Made by a program: the position numbers and the translations under genes | NCBI RefSeq assembly: GCF_019511345.1 | Contig: NZ_JAEUAK010000018.1 | Coordinates: forward strand, 1 to 50,765 | Length of the DNA: 50,765 bases | DNA from: Rhizobium mesosinicum | GTDB taxonomy: Bacteria > Pseudomonadota > Alphaproteobacteria > Rhizobiales > Rhizobiaceae | Direction of reading: 5' to 3' | Shown: piece after piece, positions 38,465-47,006 of the stretch | How positions within the stretch are numbered: position 1 is the stretch's first letter | How the letters are laid out: every line of letters starts with the position of its first letter | Notes under the pieces: model-generated | Seen by the model: only the letters and a program-made list of their open reading frames with translations | Database searches by the model: none | What the model was told of the DNA's origin: nothing

Positions 38465-39826
38465 ATGGAACGTCTGGAAACTGGGATTCGTGCTGGCCGG
38501 CTTTCGTCCGCCGAGTACGAGGCTAATTTTTCCGATCTTCATCCGCGCCTCGACAATCACGAAGCGCTGGTCGCCGCCGACCGCTGTTATTTCTGTTATG
38601 ATGCGCCGTGCATGACGGCCTGTCCCACCTCCATCGACATTCCGCTCTTCATCCGCCAGATCTCGACCGGCAATCCCTTGGGTTCGGCAAAGACCATCTT
38701 CGACCAGAATATTCTCGGCGGCATGTGCGCCCGCGTCTGTCCCACCGAAGAGCTCTGCGAGCAGGCCTGTGTGCGCAACACCGCCGAAGAGCGCCCGGTC
38801 GAGATCGGCCGCCTGCAGCGCTACGCAACGGATGCGGCGATGGAGGCCGGCAAGCAGTTCTATCGGCGTGCGGAACCGACCGGCAAGAAGATCGCCGTCG
38901 TCGGCGCCGGTCCCGCCGGCCTCGCGGCAGCCCATCGCCTTGCCGTCAAGGGCAATGAAGTCGTGATCTACGACGCCAAGCCGAAATCCGGCGGCCTCAA
39001 CGAATATGGCATCGCCACCTATAAGGCGGTCGATGACTTCGCCCAGAAGGAAGTGGATTACGTCCTTTCGATCGGCGGCATCAAAGTGAAACATGATCAG
39101 CAGCTTGGCCGTGATTTCTCGCTCGCCGATCTGCAGAGCCAATATGACGCCGTCTTCCTCGGCCTCGGGCTTGCCGGCGTCAACGCATTGCGCGTCGACA
39201 ACGAAAACCTGCCAGGTGTCGATGACGCCGTCGATTTCATCGCCGCCCTGCGCCAGGCCCGGAACAAAGGCGACATCGCCATCGGCCGCCGCGTCGTCGT
39301 ACTCGGCGGCGGCATGACGGCAATCGATGCCGCTGTGCAGGCAAAGCTGCTCGGCGCGGAGGAAGTGACGATCTGCTACCGCCGCGGCAAGGAACACATG
39401 AACGCCTCGGAATTCGAGCAGGACCTCGCCACCTCCAAAGGCGTCATCATCCGCCACTGGCTGGCGCCGAAATCCATCCTGTCGCAGGACGGCAAGGTGG
39501 CCGCGATCGAGGTGGAATATACCAGCCTCGTCGATGGTCGATTGACCGGCACCGGCGAGACCGGCGTCATCGCGGCCGACCACATCCTCAAAGCCATCGG
39601 CCAGACATTCGAGACCTCAGGTCTCGGCGCGCTGCGGATGGAAGCCGGCCGCATCGCGGTTGATGCTGAAGGCCGCACATCGGTTGATGGCGTCTGGGCC
39701 GGCGGCGACTGCGTCTTTGGCGGTGAAGACCTGACCGTATCTGCCGTCGCCCATGGCCGTGATGCGGCCGAATCCATTCACCGCGCCCTCACTGCCGCAG
39801 CCGCTCCGGCTGTCGCAGTCGCCTGA
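38465..39826 (+). CDS. preT: NAD-dependent dihydropyrimidine dehydrogenase subunit PreT
   Basis: 453 residues, ATG preceded by GAGGGAA. The N-terminal [4Fe-4S] domain is CYFCYDAPCMTACPTSIDIP plus GMCARVCPTEELCEQACVRN. Two nucleotide domains follow: FAD at KIAVVGAGPAGLAAAHRLAV and NAD at VVVLGGGMTAIDAAVQAKLL, like GltD. PreT passes electrons from NADH to PreA, which reduces uracil and thymine to dihydro forms, the first step of reductive pyrimidine catabolism. preA starts 16 bases downstream. Later pathway genes are 6-9 kb further on. Confidence 0.94.
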   Translation: MERLETGIRAGRLSSAEYEANFSDLHPRLDNHEALVAADRCYFCYDAPCMTACPTSIDIPLFIRQISTGNPLGSAKTIFDQNILGGMCARVCPTEELCEQACVRNTAEERPVEIGRLQRYATDAAMEAGKQFYRRAEPTGKKIAVVGAGPAGLAAAHRLAVKGNEVVIYDAKPKSGGLNEYGIATYKAVDDFAQKEVDYVLSIGGIKVKHDQQLGRDFSLADLQSQYDAVFLGLGLAGVNALRVDNENLPGVDDAVDFIAALRQARNKGDIAIGRRVVVLGGGMTAIDAAVQAKLLGAEEVTICYRRGKEHMNASEFEQDLATSKGVIIRHWLAPKSILSQDGKVAAIEVEYTSLVDGRLTGTGETGVIAADHILKAIGQTFETSGLGALRMEAGRIAVDAEGRTSVDGVWAGGDCVFGGEDLTVSAVAHGRDAAESIHRALTAAAAPAVAVA

Positions 39827-39841
39827 AGGGGAGAATAAACA

Positions 39842-41155
39842 ATGGCTGATCTCCGCAACAATTTCGTCGGCATCAAGTCTCCGAACCCCTTCTGGCTTGC
39901 TTCGGCACCGCCGACCGACAAGGCCTATAATGTCGAGCGCGCCTTCAAGGCCGGCTGGGGCGGCGTCGTCTGGAAGACGCTGGGCGAGGAGGGCCCGCCT
40001 GTCGTCAACGTCAACGGCCCGCGTTACGGCGCGATCTGGGGAGCCGACCGCCGCCTGCTCGGCCTGAACAATATCGAGCTCATCACCGACCGCGACCTGC
40101 AGACCAATTTGCGCGAAATGAAGCAGGTCAAGATGAACTGGCCGGACCGGGCGCTGGTGGCCTCGATCATGGTCCCCTGCGAGGAACAGGCCTGGAAGGC
40201 GATCCTGCCGCTGGTGGAAGAGACCGGCGCCGACGGCATCGAACTGAACTTCGGCTGTCCGCACGGCATGTCCGAACGTGGTATGGGCTCGGCGGTCGGC
40301 CAGGTACCGGAATATATCGAAATGGTCGTGCGCTGGTGCAAGCAGTATACCCGCATGCCCGTCATCACCAAGTTGACGCCCAATATTACCGATATCCGCC
40401 GCCCTGCCCGCGCCGCCAAGGCCGGCGGCACGGACGCCGTATCGCTGATCAACACGATCAACTCGATCGTCTCGGTCGATCTCGACAATTTCGCGCCGAA
40501 CCCGACGGTCGGCGGCAAGGGCAGCCACGGCGGCTATTGCGGCCCGGCCGTGAAACCGATCGCGCTCAACATGGTCGCCGAAATCGCCCGCGATCCGGAA
40601 ACCTACGGCCTGCCGATCTCAGGCATCGGCGGCATCACCACCTGGCGCGATGCGGCGGAATTCCTCGTGCTCGGCGCCGGCAACGTGCAGGTCTGCACGG
40701 CTGCCATGACCTATGGCTTCAAGATCGTGCAGGAAATGATCACGGGCCTTTCCGACTGGATGGACGAAAAGGGTCACAGGACCCTCGACGACATCACCGG
40801 CCGCGCCGTTCAGAACGTCACTGACTGGCAGTATCTGAACCTCAACTACATCGCCAAGGCGAAGATCGACCAGGACGCCTGCATCAAATGCGGCCGCTGC
40901 TACATCGCCTGCGAGGACACCTCGCACCAGGCGATCACCAACTTCGTCGACGGCGTTCGCCATTTCGAAGTGATGGACGAGGAATGCGTCGGCTGCAATC
41001 TCTGCGTCAGCGTCTGCCCGGTCGAAAAGTGCATCACCATGGAGCAGCTTCCCGCCGGCTCGCTCGACAAGCGCACCGGCAAGGTGGTCGATCCGAACTA
41101 CGCCAACTGGACGACGCACCCGAACAACCCGATGGCGCGCCAAGCTGCGGAGTAG
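39842..41155 (+). CDS. preA: NAD-dependent dihydropyrimidine dehydrogenase subunit PreA
   Basis: 437 residues. The barrel resembles dihydroorotate dehydrogenase: NPFWLASAPPTDKAYNVERA, ADGIELNFGCPHGMSERGMG and PISGIGGITTWRDAAEFLVL (FMN phosphate site). A ferredoxin-like C-terminus carries two [4Fe-4S] clusters: CIKCGRCYIACEDTS and CVGCNLCVSVCPVEKC. It is the catalytic subunit, partner of PreT. An intrinsic terminator follows, so preTA is a two-gene unit. Confidence 0.95.
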   Translation: MADLRNNFVGIKSPNPFWLASAPPTDKAYNVERAFKAGWGGVVWKTLGEEGPPVVNVNGPRYGAIWGADRRLLGLNNIELITDRDLQTNLREMKQVKMNWPDRALVASIMVPCEEQAWKAILPLVEETGADGIELNFGCPHGMSERGMGSAVGQVPEYIEMVVRWCKQYTRMPVITKLTPNITDIRRPARAAKAGGTDAVSLINTINSIVSVDLDNFAPNPTVGGKGSHGGYCGPAVKPIALNMVAEIARDPETYGLPISGIGGITTWRDAAEFLVLGAGNVQVCTAAMTYGFKIVQEMITGLSDWMDEKGHRTLDDITGRAVQNVTDWQYLNLNYIAKAKIDQDACIKCGRCYIACEDTSHQAITNFVDGVRHFEVMDEECVGCNLCVSVCPVEKCITMEQLPAGSLDKRTGKVVDPNYANWTTHPNNPMARQAAE

Positions 41156-41173
41156 ATCTCCGAAAAGCTCATG

Positions 41174-41202
41174 AAAAAGCCGCCCATCCACGGCGGCTTT
41201 TT
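41174..41202. terminator. Bidirectional terminator between preA and the AraC-type gene
   Basis: AAAAAGCCGCC, 7-base loop, GGCGGCTTTTT, between two convergent genes. Confidence 0.88.
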
Positions 41203-41218
41203 CTTTATCTATCGCCCC

Positions 41219-42199
41219 TCAAAGCCCGAACGACTTCCTGTAAGCGCTCGGGCTCGTACCCAGCCTATTGCGGAAATGATGGCGCATCGTCGCCAATGTG
41301 CCGAAGCCGCTGGCGGCGGCGATATCGTCGAGCGACACCGCAAGCTCCTTCTCCAGAAGATCACGCGCATGCCGCAGCCGCTCCTTCAGCAGCCACTCGC
41401 CGACGCTATCACCGGTCGTCGCCTCGAAGCGGCGCTGGAAGGTGCGCATGCTCATGCCGGCTTTATCCGCTAGCAGGCTGATCGGCTGGTCTTCGGACAG
41501 CCGCTCGCGCATCCATTCGATCAGCGGTCCAAGGCGAATGCCTTCCCTTTCCTCCGGCACGGGAGCCGCGATGAACTGCGCCTGCCCGCCTTCGCGATGC
41601 GGCGGAACGACAAGACGGCGCGCGACGCTGTTGGCGGCATCGGGGCCGAAATCACCGCGCACCACATGCAGGCAGAGATCGATGCCCGCAGCACTGCCTG
41701 CTGCCGTCAGGATACTGCCTTCGTCCATGTAGAGCACGTCGGCATCAAGCGCGATGTCAGGGTAACGCTCGGCAATCGAGGCGACATAGCGCCAATGTGT
41801 CGTCGCCCGCCGCCCGGCAAGCAGACCTGCCGCAGCGAGTACGGCGACGCCGGAACAGAGCGACATGACCCGTGCGCCGCGTTCATGCGCGGCCCGCAGC
41901 GCTGATGTCAGAGGCTCCGGCACCGGCGCATCGATCGCCCGCCATCCGGGCGCGATGATAAGATCCGCCTCGTCGAGCAGCTCGAGTCCCCTGTCGACCG
42001 CAACCGTCAGCCCGCCGGCGGCCCGCAGCGGACCAGGCTCAATGCCGGCGACCGAGAAACGATACCAGCCCTCACCCATTTCCGGCCGCGATAGACCGAA
42101 GATCTCATAGGCAATGCCGAATTCGAAAGTGCAGAGCCCGTCATAGGCAAGCGCCACGACATGCGGCCCACCCGTCCTGTGAACATCTGATTCTGGCAT
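41219..42199 (-). CDS. GlxA-family (DJ-1/PfpI plus AraC) transcriptional regulator
   Basis: 326 residues from the ATG at 42199 (a TTG at 42229 is in frame). N-terminal DJ-1/PfpI domain: ALAYDGLCTFEFGIAYEIFG, DLIIAPGWRAIDAPVPEPLT and ARVMSLCSGVAVLAAAGLLA with the Cys of the nucleophile elbow. C-terminal AraC helix-turn-helix pair: SLLADKAGMSMRTFQRRFEA and SLDDIAAASGFGTLATMRHH, FRNRLGTSPSAYRKSF. GlxA-type regulators respond to amines or quaternary ammonium compounds. Divergent from a rhodanese gene, its likely target. Confidence 0.9.
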   Translation of the reverse strand: MPESDVHRTGGPHVVALAYDGLCTFEFGIAYEIFGLSRPEMGEGWYRFSVAGIEPGPLRAAGGLTVAVDRGLELLDEADLIIAPGWRAIDAPVPEPLTSALRAAHERGARVMSLCSGVAVLAAAGLLAGRRATTHWRYVASIAERYPDIALDADVLYMDEGSILTAAGSAAGIDLCLHVVRGDFGPDAANSVARRLVVPPHREGGQAQFIAAPVPEEREGIRLGPLIEWMRERLSEDQPISLLADKAGMSMRTFQRRFEATTGDSVGEWLLKERLRHARDLLEKELAVSLDDIAAASGFGTLATMRHHFRNRLGTSPSAYRKSFGL

Positions 42200-42290
42200 G
42201 ATCTTTACGCTATCAGTCACGATGGCCAATTTCGCTCATCACTATCATCGGCAATGATCGGCTGCAACCAAGTCAAGAAAGGACAAGATC

Positions 42291-42701
42291 ATGCCGAGCC
42301 CGGTTTCCGAAATCCCCGCCGCCGCACCCGAAGCTGCCGCCGAGCACTTCGCCCGCAAGCTCGCCTTCGAGACCGACTGCTCGGATGTGAACGCCGCCTT
42401 CACTTCCGGTAAGGTCGATTTTGTGCTGCTCGACGTCCGCTCGCCGGCACTCTTCGCCCTCTCGCATATTCCAGGCGCCCTTAACCTGCCGCACGGCAAG
42501 ATGACCGCCCATCGCATGTCGCAATGGCCTTCGGATACGCTGTTCGTCGTCTATTGCGCTGGTCCGCATTGTAACGGCGCGGACAAGGCGGCACTCCGTC
42601 TCTCCCGCCTCGGCCTGTCCGTAAAGCTGATGATCGGCGGCCTAACCGGATGGGCAGACGAAGGTTTTGCTTTCGACGGCGAAGCAGGCGTCGCCGCCTG
42701 A
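42291..42701 (+). CDS. Rhodanese-domain protein
   Basis: 136 residues. Single rhodanese domain: FVLLDVRSPALFALSHIPGA, then LFVVYCAGPHCNGADKAALR, where the active-site loop starts at Cys (CAGPHC). The loop is the expected size for a sulphur carrier or transferase. Ends with GGLTGWADEGF. About 90 bases separate it from the divergent GlxA-type regulator. The sulphur acceptor is unknown. Confidence 0.87.
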   Translation: MPSPVSEIPAAAPEAAAEHFARKLAFETDCSDVNAAFTSGKVDFVLLDVRSPALFALSHIPGALNLPHGKMTAHRMSQWPSDTLFVVYCAGPHCNGADKAALRLSRLGLSVKLMIGGLTGWADEGFAFDGEAGVAA

Positions 42702-42709
42702 TCAAGGTT

Positions 42710-42733
42710 CCTTCTCCTCGCTCGAGGAGAAGG
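42710..42733. repeat. Short palindrome related to the RIME hairpin
   Basis: CCTTCTCCTCG ct CGAGGAGAAGG between convergent genes. Similar to the hairpin half of the RIME-like elements; it may serve as a terminator. Confidence 0.6.
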
Positions 42734-42743
42734 GAATCATTCC

Positions 42744-43766
42744 TCAAAACTCGACCACGACCTTGCCGAACGGCCCGCGATAGAGATGATCGAGCGCTTC
42801 GGGGAATTCCTCGAAAGCGTAACGCTTGTCGATGACGGGTTTCAGCCCGGTCTGATCCACCGCCCGCGCCAGATCCTCTAACGCCCGGCGATGACCGACG
42901 GAAATACCCTGCACCACAGGCGCCTTGAGCAAGAGCTGGGCAGCCGGACCGGACACTTCGAAACCTTCGAGAACGCCGATGACCGAGATGCGGCCGTTGA
43001 CCGCCACCGCCTTCAGAGCCTGCCCGAGATGCGCGCCTCCCACGATCTCAAGGACGTGATCGGCACCGTAACCGTCGGTCAGCGAATAAAGCTGCTCCAC
43101 CCAGTCACCGTCAGTCCTGCTGAGCGCATGATCGGCGCCGAGCGCAACGGCGCGTTCCAGCTTCTCCGCGCTGCCTGATGTGATGAAGACCTCCGCCCCA
43201 TGCGCCTTGGCGATCTGCAGTCCGAAAAGCGCAACGCCGCCCGTGCCCTGTACCAGCACCTTGTCGCCGGCCTTCAAGCCGCCGCGCTCGATCAGCGCGA
43301 ACCACGCCGTCAGTCCGGCGCAGGGCAAAGTGCTCGCCTCAGCCGCATCGAGCGTGTCAGGTGCGCGCGAATACCATTCCTCCGGGAGCACGGTGTATTG
43401 CGAGAGAACGCCGGGATAGAAGCCGCCGCGCGTCTTGTAGGGCGGCGTGCGAGCGTCACCCAGACCGCGTCCGTCGATCCAGTCGGGCGAGAAAGTCGAA
43501 ATCACCCGATCTCCCGGCTTGAAGCGGGTGACATCGGGACCGACGGCTTCCACGACGCCGGCCATGTCGGAAGCCGGCACGAAAGGAAATTGCAGCGGCA
43601 ATCCCATGCCGGTTTCCATCACCAGCCTGTCGCGAAAATTCAGCGAGACGGCCTCAGTCCGCACGAGAATTCTGTTACTCGAAACCGGCTCCAGTCTCCG
43701 CTCACCGATCTCAAGTTTTCGCTCCGGTCCGATCGTGTCGATCTGCCACTGCCGTGTCGTCTCCAT
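42744..43766 (-). CDS. MDR-family NAD(P)-dependent oxidoreductase (quinone reductase-like)
   Basis: 340 residues. The N-terminal GroES-like part includes VSLNFRDRLVMETGMGLPLQ, FVPASDMAGVVEAVGPDVTR and FKPGDRVIST. The Rossmann motif is VLVQGTGGVALFGLQIAKAH. The zinc ligands of alcohol dehydrogenases are not seen, so it is a zinc-free MDR enzyme, such as a quinone or enoyl reductase. Divergent from a LysR regulator that probably controls it. End of the gene is 10 bases from a palindrome. Confidence 0.87.
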   Translation of the reverse strand: METTRQWQIDTIGPERKLEIGERRLEPVSSNRILVRTEAVSLNFRDRLVMETGMGLPLQFPFVPASDMAGVVEAVGPDVTRFKPGDRVISTFSPDWIDGRGLGDARTPPYKTRGGFYPGVLSQYTVLPEEWYSRAPDTLDAAEASTLPCAGLTAWFALIERGGLKAGDKVLVQGTGGVALFGLQIAKAHGAEVFITSGSAEKLERAVALGADHALSRTDGDWVEQLYSLTDGYGADHVLEIVGGAHLGQALKAVAVNGRISVIGVLEGFEVSGPAAQLLLKAPVVQGISVGHRRALEDLARAVDQTGLKPVIDKRYAFEEFPEALDHLYRGPFGKVVVEF

Positions 43767-43868
43767 TGTCTCGCTCCTTGTCCGATTGCGGGGAGTGAAA
43801 CATATCGTTGAAATCTTCTCTCCAGTTGCGATATTAGTTCACCAGACTGGTTCCGCCAGGGAAACAAT

Positions 43869-44768
43869 ATGGAACACCTGAAAGGCATCTCGATCTTCGT
43901 CGAAGCCGTCGAGGCCGGCGGCTTTTCCGCTGCCGCCGAGCGTCTGCATCTCACGCGCTCCGCCGTCGGCAAGACCATCGCACGCCTGGAGCAGCGGCTC
44001 GGCGTGCGGCTCTTCAACCGCACGACACGCATGCAGAGCCTGACGGAGGAAGGCCGCTTCTTCTACGAGCGCTGCCTGCGCGCGGTTGAGGAAATCCGCC
44101 TTGGCGAGGCGATGCTGGAATCGGGCCGCCGCACCGTGCGCGGCCGGCTCCGTGTTTCGATGCCCGTGCTCTTCGGCCGTCTTTGCATCGCGCCTGTTCT
44201 AGAGGAGCTGCTCGATGAACATCCCGACCTGGAACTCGACCTCTCGTTTAACGACCGCATCGTCGATCTCCTTGAGGACGGCTTCGATCTTGCCATCCGC
44301 AACGGACCGCTGAAGGATAATCCGGACCTGATGGCCCGCGCCGTCGCCCGCCAGCGAATGACCGTCTGCGCATCACCCGCCTATCTGGAACGACATGGCA
44401 TACCGCAATCGATTGCAGATATTCCTCAGCACAAGGGCATCGTCTACCGCCGAGGTGATTATGAAAGAAGCTGGATATTCCCGACGCCCGAGGATCGCTG
44501 GCGGGAGGTCCAGCCGAAGACGCGGCTGCGGCTCGACGACCTCGGGGCGATCTCGGACGCGGTGGTTGCCGGACGCGGCCTTGCCTGGCTGCCCTGCTGG
44601 CTGGTGCGCGGCGACGTGGCCGCAGGCCGTCTCGTCCAGGTGCTGAAACACGAGACGGCGAACGTCTTCGATGCCCATGCGCTCTGGCTGCGCTCGCCGG
44701 TCATGCTGCCGAAGGTAAGGCTGGCGATCGACACCCTCGCCGCCCGGCTCCCGGCGATGATGGGCTAA
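43869..44768 (+). CDS. LysR-family transcriptional regulator
   Basis: 299 residues. The helix-turn-helix is FVEAVEAGGFSAAAERLHLT plus RSAVGKTIARLEQRLGVRLF, followed by NRTTRMQSLTEEG. The binding domain starts GRLRVSMPVLFGR. This is the CrgA/AaeR-like subtype, often found beside a divergent oxidoreductase gene, as here (103 bases apart). Aromatic or electrophilic effectors are usual but not shown by the sequence. Confidence 0.91.
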   Translation: MEHLKGISIFVEAVEAGGFSAAAERLHLTRSAVGKTIARLEQRLGVRLFNRTTRMQSLTEEGRFFYERCLRAVEEIRLGEAMLESGRRTVRGRLRVSMPVLFGRLCIAPVLEELLDEHPDLELDLSFNDRIVDLLEDGFDLAIRNGPLKDNPDLMARAVARQRMTVCASPAYLERHGIPQSIADIPQHKGIVYRRGDYERSWIFPTPEDRWREVQPKTRLRLDDLGAISDAVVAGRGLAWLPCWLVRGDVAAGRLVQVLKHETANVFDAHALWLRSPVMLPKVRLAIDTLAARLPAMMG

Positions 44769-44790
44769 GCAGCAAGTGCCCGGCGATGAA

Positions 44791-45441
44791 TTAGGAACCT
44801 GACCGATCCGGCCGCAACCCGCCGATGAAAAGCTGTTCAAGGAACCGCGCCGCATCCTCGAAGCGCCCGTCGCCTGAATGCTCTTCACCGAGCACGGCAC
44901 GAACCTGCACGTCGAAATCCGCATAGTGCTGCGTTGTCGACCAGATCGAGAAGATAAGATGATAGGGATCGCAGTGGACGATCTTGCCGCTCTTGATCCA
45001 GGTGCGGATGACGGCCGCCTTTTCATCAACCAGCTCTTTCAGCGGCCCCTTCAGCATATCGAGAACATGCGGCGCGCCCTGCAGCATCTCGTTGGCGAAG
45101 AGCCGGCTCTCGCGCGGGAAATCGCGCGCCATTTCGAGCTTGCGGCGGATATAGCTGCGGATTTCCGATTCCGGATTGCCTTCCGCATCGAAGGCCCTCA
45201 ATGGTTCCAGCCAGTTATAGAGCACCCGGTCGATCAGCGCGCGGTGCATGGCTTCCTTGGTGCGGAAATAATAGAGCAGGTTCGGCTTCGACATGCCGGC
45301 CACCTCGGCGATCTGGTCGATGGTCGAGCCGCGGAAGCCGCTGACCGAAAACACGTCGAGCGCTGCTTCCAGGATCTGCTCTTCCTTCTCTTCCTGGATT
45401 CGTGTCCGCCGAAGTGTCTTCGCCGCTCTCGGTATGGCCAT
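44791..45441 (-). CDS. rutR: RutR-like TetR regulator of pyrimidine catabolism
   Basis: 216 residues. Helix-turn-helix: QILEAALDVFSVSGFRGSTI, QIAEVAGMSKPNLLYYFRTK. The remainder follows E. coli RutR closely by pattern: WLEPLRAFDAEGNPESEIRS, ARDFPRESRLFANEMLQGAP and DPYHLIFSIWSTTQHYADFD. RutR binds uracil and thymine and leaves DNA when they are present. The gene is divergent from the amidohydrolase gene, and a sequence close to the RutR box lies between them. This fits control of the reductive pathway rather than the Rut pathway. Confidence 0.88.
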   Translation of the reverse strand: MAIPRAAKTLRRTRIQEEKEEQILEAALDVFSVSGFRGSTIDQIAEVAGMSKPNLLYYFRTKEAMHRALIDRVLYNWLEPLRAFDAEGNPESEIRSYIRRKLEMARDFPRESRLFANEMLQGAPHVLDMLKGPLKELVDEKAAVIRTWIKSGKIVHCDPYHLIFSIWSTTQHYADFDVQVRAVLGEEHSGDGRFEDAARFLEQLFIGGLRPDRSGS

Positions 45442-45595
45442 CCGCTCTTTTCCCCTTGAAATTCAACTCCTCGCTCAAGATTGGAAGAGCAGCCTCTCCT
45501 GCCGCTTCAACAGGCAACTGCCCGTATTTTTATCGGTATTTTTGTATGTATTTTTCGTGATTTTCGTCTTGAGCGCAGCGATGGAAGTTGTAATG

Positions 45596-45611
45596 TTTAC
45601 CAATCGGTCAA
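45596..45611. promoter_or_regulatory. RutR-like operator
   Basis: TTTACCAATCGGTCAA matches TTGACCA-NN-TGGTCAA at 12 of 14 defined positions. It lies between the rutR-like gene and the amidohydrolase gene. Confidence 0.68.
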
Positions 45612-45612
45612 A

Positions 45613-45627
45613 TTATCTGCCAGATAA
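45613..45627. promoter_or_regulatory. Second perfect palindrome next to the RutR-like box
   Basis: TTATCTGCCAGATAA, perfect around the central C, two bases after the RutR-like box. Possibly a site for a second regulator. Confidence 0.5.
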
Positions 45628-45704
45628 AAAACAAAGGCAACTGGCGATTTTCCGGCGCTGAAAGAACAACAAAGCGGCGACGGACTTGACCACGGGAACA
45701 TGGC

Positions 45705-45720
45705 GGGCATGCACCTTGCA
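45705..45720 (+). promoter_or_regulatory. Sigma-54-like promoter of the amidohydrolase gene
   Basis: GGGCATGCACCTTGCA compared with TGGCACG-N4-TTGCW: two mismatches, with the essential GG and GC at the right distance. The predicted start near 45731 lies before the ribosome-binding site at 45738 and the ATG at 45753. Confidence 0.6.
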
Positions 45721-45752
45721 TGACTGCCGCAAAACAGGTGAGGACTTTCAAT

Positions 45753-47006
45753 ATGGTGGCAGCGCCAGGGGAAAATATGCGCGTCAACGGGGACCGTCTC
45801 TGGGACAGTCTCATGGATATGGCGAAGATCGGCCCCGGAATCGCCGGCGGCAACAACCGCCAGACTCTGACGGATTCGGATGCCGAGGGCCGCAGCCTTT
45901 TCAAAAAATGGTGCGAAGAGGCCGGGCTGACGCTTGGCGTCGACAAGATGGGCACGATGTTTGCGACCCGCGCAGGCACCGATCCGAATGCTCTCCCTGT
46001 TTATGTCGGCTCGCATCTCGATACGCAGCCGACCGGCGGCAAATATGATGGTGTGTTGGGCGTGCTCGGTGCGCTTGAAGTCGTCAGAACCATGAACGAC
46101 CTCGGCATCAAGACCAAGCATCCTGTTGTCGTCACCAACTGGACCAATGAGGAAGGCGCTCGTTTCGCGCCGGCCATGCTGGCATCAGGGGTCTTTGCCG
46201 GCGTGCACAGCCTGGACTTTGCCTATAATCGCAAAGATCCCGAAGGTAATCTCTTCGGTGATGAACTGAAGCGCATCGGCTGGGTCGGCGACGAAGAGGT
46301 CGGCGCCCGCAAGATGCACGCCTATTTCGAATATCACATCGAGCAGGGCCCGATCCTCGAAGCGGAAAACAAGCAGATCGGTGTCGTCACCCACTGTCAG
46401 GGCCTGTGGTGGCTGGAATTCACGTTGACCGGCAAGGAAGCCCATACGGGCTCGACGCCGATGAACATGCGCGTCAATGCCGGCCTTGCCATGTCGCGCA
46501 TCCTCGAAATGGTCCAGAGCGTGGCAATGGGCGAACAGCCGGGCGCCGTCGGCGGCGTCGGCCAGGTTATCTTCTCGCCGAACTCCCGCAACGTACTGCC
46601 GGGCAAGGTGGTCTTCACCGTCGATATCCGCTCGCCCGACAAGAGCAAGCTCGACCGCATGCGGGCAAAGATCGAGGCCGAAGCGCCAAAGATCTGCGAT
46701 GCATTGGGTGTCGGCTGTTCCATCGAGGCGATCGGCCATTTCGAGCCGGTCACCTTCGACGAAAAGCTCGTCACCTCGGTCCGCTCCGCCGCCGAACGCC
46801 TCGGCTATTCCCACATGAACATCATCTCCGGCGCCGGCCACGACGCCTGCTGGGCCGCCAAGGTTGCACCTGCGACGATGGTGATGTGCCCGTGTGTGGG
46901 TGGTCTCTCGCATAACGAGGCGGAAGAGATCTCGAAGGAATGGGCAACCGCCGGTGCGGACGTGCTGTTCCATGCGGTGGTCGAGACGGCGGAGATTGTC
47001 ATCTGA
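45753..47006 (+). CDS. M20-family N-carbamoyl amidohydrolase (beta-ureidopropionase type)
   Basis: 417 residues from the ATG at 45753, which follows GGTGAGGA and the predicted promoter; an ATG at 45720 would overlap that promoter. The dizinc hydrolase pattern is complete: VYVGSHLDTQPTGGKYDGVL (His, Asp), TNWTNEEGARFAPAM (Glu pair), FEYHIEQGPILE and GAGHDACWAAKVAPATMV. This family covers beta-ureidopropionase, allantoate and L-carbamoylase enzymes. With preTA and a dihydropyrimidinase nearby, the third step of pyrimidine breakdown (release of beta-alanine, ammonia and CO2) is the best fit. Divergent from rutR. Confidence 0.88.
   Translation: MVAAPGENMRVNGDRLWDSLMDMAKIGPGIAGGNNRQTLTDSDAEGRSLFKKWCEEAGLTLGVDKMGTMFATRAGTDPNALPVYVGSHLDTQPTGGKYDGVLGVLGALEVVRTMNDLGIKTKHPVVVTNWTNEEGARFAPAMLASGVFAGVHSLDFAYNRKDPEGNLFGDELKRIGWVGDEEVGARKMHAYFEYHIEQGPILEAENKQIGVVTHCQGLWWLEFTLTGKEAHTGSTPMNMRVNAGLAMSRILEMVQSVAMGEQPGAVGGVGQVIFSPNSRNVLPGKVVFTVDIRSPDKSKLDRMRAKIEAEAPKICDALGVGCSIEAIGHFEPVTFDEKLVTSVRSAAERLGYSHMNIISGAGHDACWAAKVAPATMVMCPCVGGLSHNEAEEISKEWATAGADVLFHAVVETAEIVI

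Noticed and set aside
38462..39583. Minus-strand open frame of 373 codons
   Set aside because: Fully antisense to preT, which has intact Fe-S and nucleotide-binding motifs.
45720..45752. Earlier ATG for the amidohydrolase
   Set aside because: It overlaps the -12 part of the sigma-54-like promoter and has no ribosome-binding site, whereas the ATG at 45753 has GGTGAGGA.
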